Positions 42,321-46,568 of a stretch of 46,568 nucleotides of DNA are shown here, piece by piece (position 1 is the first letter of the stretch; the number at the start of each line of letters is the position of its first letter). The DNA comes from Prauserella aidingensis (lineage in GTDB: Bacteria; Actinomycetota; Actinomycetes; Mycobacteriales; Pseudonocardiaceae): contig NZ_JAMTCN010000033.1 in assembly GCF_024171865.1 (NCBI RefSeq), positions 1-46,568 on the forward strand. The letters run 5' to 3'. The notes below the pieces were generated by a model, which made no database searches, was not told the origin of the DNA, and worked only from the letters and a program-made list of their open reading frames with translations. A program made the translations under genes and the position numbers.

Positions 42321-43304
42321 TCAGAACAGGGCGCTGGCGAGGTCGCGGCGCGCCTTGGCGACGCGTTCGTCGGCCGGGTCGAACAGCTCGAACAGTCCGA
42401 CCAAGTGCTCCCGGACACGGTCTCGGTCCGGCCCCGCGGTGCGGCGGATGGCGTCGATGAGCCGGGCGAACGCCGCCTCGACCTGCTGCTGCGCGACCTC
42501 CTGGTCGGCCGCGGCGAGCTGGGCGTCGAGATCGGAGGGGTCGGCGTCGGCCTTGGCGATCGCCGACGAGTCGGACTCCGCCGTCCTGGCGGCGAACCGC
42601 ACCTGGTTCAGCGCGGCCTTCGCCTGCTCGTTGGCGGGCTCGGCGTCGAGGATCCGCTGATAGGCCGCCTCCGCGGCGGTGAGGTCGCCGCGCGCGAACG
42701 CGTCCTCGGCCTCGGTGAATCGCTCGTCCTCCGGCTCTTCCACCGGCTCGGCGGCGGCGCCTTCCTCCGCGGCGCGGATGCCGGGCAGCTTGTCGCGCAG
42801 CGCATCGAGCAGCTTGTTCAGCCACTGCTTGATCTCGGGCTCCGGCAGCGCGCCGGAGAAGGCGTCGACGGGCTGTCCGCCCGCGATCGCCACGATCGTC
42901 GGGATCGACTGCACACCGAACAACTGCGAGATGCGCGGGTTGGCGTCGACGTCGACCTTCGCCAGCACCCACGCGCCGTTCGCCTCACCGGCGAGCTTCT
43001 CGAGCACCGGGCTGAGCTGCTTGCACGGCCCGCACCAGTCGGCCCACAGGTCGACGACGACGAGCGTGTTCATCGACCGCTCGACGATCTCGGCCTGGAA
43101 CGACGACTCGGTCACGTCGATCACGGCACCGCCGGTGGCTCCGGAACCACCACCGGCGCCCGCGGCCTGCGGCGTGGCCTCCCCACTCGACGCGGACGGA
43201 CCGGCCTGCTGCTTCGAGGCCTCGGCGCGCTGCTTCAAACCGGACAGATCGACCGCTCCGGAGAGGGCCGCCGGTACCCCTGGAGTGTTGCGTGGCTGTG
43301 TCAC
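42321..43304 (-). CDS. thioredoxin domain with C-terminal TPR (CnoX/YbbN-like)
   Basis: 327 residues. A low-complexity N-terminal 60 residues, a thioredoxin domain (about 62-168) with an intact [10 protein letters not shown] redox site (Cys91 and Cys94) and IPTI cis-Pro loop, an acidic linker (EEPEDER), then helical TPR-like repeats ([37 protein letters not shown]). YbbN/CnoX proteins protect substrates from oxidation and hand them to chaperones. Mycobacterial Rv1324, near glgP, has this build. GTG start at 43304; the 161-bp gap before it has no obvious ribosome site. Confidence 0.9.
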   Translation of the reverse strand: MTQPRNTPGVPAALSGAVDLSGLKQRAEASKQQAGPSASSGEATPQAAGAGGGSGATGGAVIDVTESSFQAEIVERSMNTLVVVDLWADWCGPCKQLSPVLEKLAGEANGAWVLAKVDVDANPRISQLFGVQSIPTIVAIAGGQPVDAFSGALPEPEIKQWLNKLLDALRDKLPGIRAAEEGAAAEPVEEPEDERFTEAEDAFARGDLTAAEAAYQRILDAEPANEQAKAALNQVRFAARTAESDSSAIAKADADPSDLDAQLAAADQEVAQQQVEAAFARLIDAIRRTAGPDRDRVREHLVGLFELFDPADERVAKARRDLASALF

Positions 43305-43465
43305 GGTTCCATCCTGGCACGGACTACTGGGAGCTGGGTCACTGGTGGAATCCTAGCGAATCCGCAGCTCGGCGCCCCTCCCACGGGCGGCGCGGACCGA
43401 TCCCTCACCAGGGTTCTCCAACGTCATCCCCGGCTCCCCTCCGCGGGCGGTACGGACGCGGGCGT

Positions 43466-43768
43466 TCACGCGTCGCGCAGGTGCGCCTCGACGCGGTCGA
43501 GCTTGGCGTCGAGCTGGCCGGTGTAGCCGGGCCGGATGTCGGCCTTGATCACCAGGCCGACCCTCGCGGCGCCCTCACCCGCGGCGTCGGTCGCGCGCTT
43601 GACCACGTCCATCACCTCGTCCCACTCGCCTTCGATCTCGGTGAACATGGACCCGGTGCGGTGCGGCAGGCCGGACTCGCGCACGACCCGCACGGCGCGG
43701 GCGACGGCCTCGCTCACCCCTCCGTCGGAGTCGGCGGCGGCCGGGCTGACGCTGAACGCGACGATCAT
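43466..43768 (-). CDS. MTH1187-family thiamine-binding protein
   Basis: 100 residues, ferredoxin-like fold. MIVAFSVSPAAADSDGGVSEAVARAVRVVRESGL and GSMFTEIEGEWDEVMDVVKRA, ending in ADIRPGYTGQLDAKLDRVE, match the MTH1187/YkoF-type small proteins reported to bind thiamine. Its cellular role is not known. ATG 43768 has GGGAG seven bases upstream. It lies upstream of the thioredoxin gene on the same strand. Confidence 0.87.
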   Translation of the reverse strand: MIVAFSVSPAAADSDGGVSEAVARAVRVVRESGLPHRTGSMFTEIEGEWDEVMDVVKRATDAAGEGAARVGLVIKADIRPGYTGQLDAKLDRVEAHLRDA

Positions 43769-43963
43769 TGGGACTCCCTGAGCTCTGGTACCGGTTCTCT
43801 CGTGCCGGTTCTCTCGCGCCGGTGGTCTCGTGCCTCCCCGACCGGCTCGTGGCCCCAGTGTTCTACCCCGATCCCGCCCCGGCCGGCAGCACCGGCCACG
43901 ACACGTCGGGGCGACCGGCGCCGGCGGCTCGGGGCGAGTGCCCGGCGACCGGGTCCGCGCTGC

Positions 43964-43977
43964 TAACTTCGGGCGCC
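43964..43977 (+). promoter_or_regulatory. likely leaderless -10 element of the MarR gene
   Basis: TAACTT (43964-43969), eight bases, then ATG 43978; no Shine-Dalgarno. Confidence 0.5.
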
Positions 43978-44478
43978 ATGAACCGTCCGTTGCCGTTCGA
44001 CCCGATCGCCCGCGCGGCGCAACTGTGGGAGGACCGCATCGGGCCTTCCGACACCATGGCGGCCGTCACCGGCGTCATGCGGGTGCAGCAGATCGTCCAG
44101 TCGGCGGTCGACGGCGCGCTGAAACCGCACGGGCTGACGTTCGCCCGCTACGAGGCGCTGGTCCTGCTGACCTTCTCCCGCCAGGGCTCGCTGCCGATGC
44201 GGGTCATGGGGGAACGGCTGCAGCTGCATCCGACGAGCGTCACCAACATCGTCGACCGGCTGGAGTCCGGCGGGCTGGTCGCGCGGACGCCGCATCCGAC
44301 CGACCGGCGCACGACGCTCGTCGAGATCACCGACGACGGGCGCGCCCGCTACGAAGTGGCGACGAAGGCCGTCACGGACATCGACTTCGGGCTCAGCGGG
44401 CTGACCGGACGGCAGACTCAGCAGCTCACCGACCTGTTGACCAAGGTACGCAAAGCGGCGGGCGACTTCACCGAGTGA
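43978..44478 (+). CDS. MarR-family transcriptional regulator
   Basis: 166 residues. Helical dimerisation N terminus, winged helix-turn-helix at about 60-130 (LTFARYEALVLLTFSRQGSLPMRVMGERLQLHPTSVTNIVDRLESGGLVARTPHPTDRRTTLVEITDDGRARYE) with the wing motif DRRTTLVEIT. No Cys in the sensor region, so a small-molecule ligand is more likely than thiol oxidation. Target unknown; it converges with the DUF3817 gene and is divergent from the MTH1187 gene. Confidence 0.92.
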   Translation: MNRPLPFDPIARAAQLWEDRIGPSDTMAAVTGVMRVQQIVQSAVDGALKPHGLTFARYEALVLLTFSRQGSLPMRVMGERLQLHPTSVTNIVDRLESGGLVARTPHPTDRRTTLVEITDDGRARYEVATKAVTDIDFGLSGLTGRQTQQLTDLLTKVRKAAGDFTE

Positions 44479-44514
44479 GCCGCCCGCCTGCTTCGTTGCG
44501 GGAGTGAGCGGTGT

Positions 44515-44871
44515 TCAGGCGCCGACCGGCTCGCGGAACAGCGCCGTGCCGCCCTGCCGGGAGCGCTGCGGGCCGTCGAGCTTGCCGCGGCGCAGCGCCC
44601 ACGTCTCGAACCACCAGGTGAACAGCGGCGGGATGCTCGCGAGGAGTGCGGTGACGGTCGTACCGGCCGTCCAGCCCAGCGGCTTCGCGACGCCCAGCGT
44701 CACGGCCAGGTACACCACGAACATGGCGCCGTGCACGGCACCGAGGACGGGAACGCCGCCCTCACCGAGCTCGACGACGTACTTCAGGAACATGCCGATC
44801 AGCAGGCCGGCCCACGACAGCGCCTCGGCCACGGCGACCACGCGGAACAAGACGGCGGCCTTGTTCGACAA
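44515..44871 (-). CDS. DUF3817 membrane protein
   Basis: About 118 residues with three membrane helices (VLFRVVAVAEALSWAGLLIGMFLKY; PVLGAVHGAMFVVYLAVTLGV; TTVTALLASIPPLFTWWFE), the pattern of the actinobacterial DUF3817 family. Some relatives are fused to or near MarR and MFS-type genes; function unknown. TTG 44871 is preferred because GGAGGAG lies six bases upstream, and the longer frame would add a non-hydrophobic extension. Confidence 0.8.
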   Translation of the reverse strand: MSNKAAVLFRVVAVAEALSWAGLLIGMFLKYVVELGEGGVPVLGAVHGAMFVVYLAVTLGVAKPLGWTAGTTVTALLASIPPLFTWWFETWALRRGKLDGPQRSRQGGTALFREPVGA

Positions 44872-45192
44872 CGGTTTCTCCTCCGCTCGGATGGGGCCAC
44901 CTCGGACGGCGGCCACGTCACTTGCTGTATACGCCAACGCCGCCCGCGACGCGCAACCTGCCCGTACGTTCCGTGACGGCACTCACGAACGCAGGTTGAC
45001 CTGGTGAGACCGTGACCACACGTAACCGCGCGGTGCGCCGTGTCACCGCTTCGGGCGGCGCGGCGGGAGTCGCCGCGCCGCCCGGCCGGACTGCTGCCTC
45101 GCAACCGGGCACGGCCGCACCCGGCGATCGGCCCGCACCGCCGCCCACTCGGCACCATTGATGGGTCCCGGTGACTGTGTGACGATGCGATC
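44872..45192. other. 321-bp divergent intergenic region
   Basis: No convincing gene on either strand. It holds the ribosome site of the DUF3817 gene, the strong hairpin at 45052-45084 and the upstream region of the MetE-like gene. I looked for a cobalamin or SAM riboswitch pattern and did not recognise one. Confidence 0.5.
45052..45084. other. perfect 14-bp GC hairpin upstream of the MetE-like gene
   Basis: Arms 45052-45065 and 45071-45084 pair perfectly around a 5-nt loop. It is terminator-like but lies between divergent genes, about 108 nt before ATG 45193, with no gene reading into it. It could be an attenuator in the 5' leader or a barrier between promoters. Confidence 0.55.
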
Positions 45193-46314
45193 ATGGCTCA
45201 GCGTCAGACACCGCCGTTCCGCGCAGACCACGTCGGCAGCCTGTTGCGCCCCGCGCAGCTCCACCGGGCGCGGGAGCAGGCGGCACAGGGCGCCATCACC
45301 GCCGAACAGCTCCGGTCCGTCGAGGACGAGGCGATCCGCGGCGTCGTCGCGATGCAGCGCCGGGCCGGACTGCAGTCGGCCACCGACGGCGAGTTCCGCC
45401 GCTCGTCGTGGCACATGGACTTCATCTACCAGCTCGACGGCGTCTCGAAGAGCGACGAGAAACTGCAGGTGAGTTTCCGCAACGCCGACGGCGAACTCGA
45501 GTTCAGCTCGTCCGCCCTCAAGGTCGACGGCAGGGTCGGCCTCGGCCAGGCGATCTTCGCCGACCACTTCGACTTCCTCAAGTCCACTGTGGACTCCGAC
45601 GTGACGCCGAAGCTCACGATCCCGTCGCCGAGCATGGTCTACTACCGGGGCGGCAGGGCGGCCGTCGACGGATCCGTCTACCCGGATCTCGACGACTTCT
45701 TCGCCGACCTCGGCTCCGCCTACGCCGAGCAGGTCGCCGCGATGGGCCGACACGGCTGCCGGTACCTGCAGCTCGACGACACGAGCCTGGCCTACCTCAA
45801 CGACCCGAACCAGCGCCAACTCGTCGCCGACATGGGCTTCGACCCCGAAACGCTGCACCTGCGCAACATCCGGACGATGAACGCGGCGATCGCCGCCAAG
45901 CCCGACGACATGGCGATCACCACCCACCTGTGCCGCGGCAACTATCGCTCGTCCTGGGCCGCGGAGGGCGGCTACGACTTCGTCGCCGAGGCACTGTTCA
46001 ACGAACTCGACGTGAACGGCTACTTCCTCGAGTTCGACGACGAGCGCTCGGGCGGCTTCGCACCGCTGCGGTTCGTGCCGAAGGGCAAGTACGTCGTGCT
46101 CGGCCTGGTCACGACGAAACGCGGCGAGCTGGAGACGGTCGACGGGCTGCAGCGGCGCATCGAGCAGGCGTCGCAGTACATCGACGTCGACCAGCTCTGC
46201 CTGTCCCCCCAGTGCGGCTTCTCCTCCACCGAGGAGGGCAACGACATCACCGAGGACGAGCAGCTCCGCAAACTCGAGCTGATCGTCGAGACGGCCGAAC
46301 AGGTCTGGGGCTGA
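45193..46314 (+). CDS. MetE-like cobalamin-independent methionine synthase family protein
   Basis: 373 residues, matching only the C-terminal catalytic barrel of MetE. FRADHVGSLLRP at the start and TDGEFRRSSWHMDF are typical of the short MetE-II/YxjG-like group. The zinc site is indicated by THLCRGNYRSSWAAEGGY (His and Cys), FLEFDDERSGGF and SPQCGFSSTEEGN (second Cys). YLQLDDTSLAYL is the substrate-binding block. It probably transfers a methyl group to a thiol, perhaps from a donor other than polyglutamyl methyl-THF. Single gene; ATG 45193 has no strong ribosome site. Confidence 0.9.
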   Translation: MAQRQTPPFRADHVGSLLRPAQLHRAREQAAQGAITAEQLRSVEDEAIRGVVAMQRRAGLQSATDGEFRRSSWHMDFIYQLDGVSKSDEKLQVSFRNADGELEFSSSALKVDGRVGLGQAIFADHFDFLKSTVDSDVTPKLTIPSPSMVYYRGGRAAVDGSVYPDLDDFFADLGSAYAEQVAAMGRHGCRYLQLDDTSLAYLNDPNQRQLVADMGFDPETLHLRNIRTMNAAIAAKPDDMAITTHLCRGNYRSSWAAEGGYDFVAEALFNELDVNGYFLEFDDERSGGFAPLRFVPKGKYVVLGLVTTKRGELETVDGLQRRIEQASQYIDVDQLCLSPQCGFSSTEEGNDITEDEQLRKLELIVETAEQVWG

Positions 46315-46568
46315 CACCTGCACCCGCGGCGTAGCGTCGGGACCTACGTGGTCGACGAGCCCCGTCACGCCCGCGACCCGTGCGGCCTGGCGCGCCGACG
46401 GAATGCCGCGCCAGACGATCACGACGACGGCCGCCCCGAGCACGCCGGCACGACCCGGAATCACCGATCTCAATCATTGAGGTTTTCTCGGTAAGTTGAT
46501 CTTTGCTGGCTGTCGTCGACCGGCTGGGGTCAAGCCTGGCTGTGGATAGGCGTAGAGCCCCTGGTAGG
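46315..46568. other. terminal non-coding region, possible mobile-element edge
   Basis: No gene supported. From about 46470 the sequence becomes less GC-rich and loses coding character (TTGAGGTTTTCTCGG, then a stretch ending in GTAGAGCCCCTGGTAGG), as at the edge of an insertion sequence. The window ends before any transposase frame, so this is only a suspicion. Confidence 0.3.

Noticed and set aside
43305-43465. Imperfect direct repeat (CCCCTCC..CGGGCGG..CGGAC) before the thioredoxin gene
   Set aside because: Short, GC-rich and degenerate; cannot be separated from background composition.
44918-45148. 76-codon minus-strand frame in the divergent region before the MetE-like gene
   Set aside because: Low-complexity Gly/Ala/Arg protein, no ribosome site and no conserved feature.
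44872-45192. Cobalamin or SAM riboswitch before the MetE-like gene
   Set aside because: No conserved core motif of either class was recognised; only a simple hairpin is present.
45043-46473. Long minus-strand frame opposite the MetE-like gene
   Set aside because: No domain, no ribosome site, and it runs through the hairpin at 45052-45084; antisense shadow.

Overview
The window reads as chromosomal DNA from a GC-rich actinomycete. Three things point to this: strong GC bias in third codon positions, many GTG/TTG starts, and actinobacterial families (RamB-type acetate regulator, DUF5313, DUF3817, DUF222-HNH, ECF41 and ECF42 sigma factors, MTH1187-type protein). The overall gene set looks most like Pseudonocardiaceae (Saccharomonospora/Amycolatopsis relatives), but that placement is inference. 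No rRNA, tRNA or CRISPR array was recognised.

Layout. 1-320 holds the 3' end of an IS481-type transposase. 384-8723 carries secreted or hydrolytic functions (gamma-glutamyltransferase, GH2 glycosidase, GT4 glucosyltransferase, trypsin-like protease) and two membrane proteins. 8865-13559 is the glyoxylate shunt: malate synthase and isocitrate lyase, each with its own terminator, with the RamB-type regulator divergent from aceA and RamB-like boxes between them. 13612-22490 holds a GlxA-type regulator with a divergent cupin gene, an M14 carboxypeptidase, a hexapeptide acyltransferase, a frameshifted DUF222-HNH gene, a nucleoside hydrolase, an NlpC/P60 cell-wall enzyme and an alpha/beta-hydrolase fold protein without its nucleophile. 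22533-27325 is a minus-strand cluster in transcription order: ribbon-helix-helix protein, DUF4097 protein, DrrA/DrrB-type ABC exporter, cytochrome P450. Its upstream region is unusually rich in regulatory signals.

27586-30896 contains two self-contained ECF sigma modules side by side: DGPF protein + ECF42, and ECF41 + AhpD/CMD-like oxidoreductase. Promoter motifs matching the published ECF42 and ECF41 consensus lie upstream of each. 30980-32161 is an SDR/MerR divergent pair with a textbook long-spacer MerR promoter. 32194-36649 holds a small membrane-anchored protein, two methyltransferase-type genes, an enoyl-CoA hydratase and an ABC ATPase. 36812-46314 holds glycogen phosphorylase, a metallopeptidase-like lipoprotein, an Lrp/LysE divergent pair, a thioredoxin-TPR protein, an MTH1187 protein, a MarR regulator, a DUF3817 protein and a MetE-like protein. 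The last 100 bases look different and may be the edge of another mobile element.

Recurring themes. Several genes have a TANNNT -10 hexamer only 6-8 nt before the start codon, which suggests leaderless transcripts. Convergent gene pairs are commonly separated by long, often perfect GC-rich hairpins. Regulators tend to sit divergent from their likely target with a palindrome between them (ramB/aceA, MerR/SDR, Lrp/LysE, ECF41/CMD). I found no single wholly new system. The best candidate for new biology is the RHH-DUF4097-ABC-P450 cluster with its palindrome-in-spacer promoter and TGGCTCA box array.
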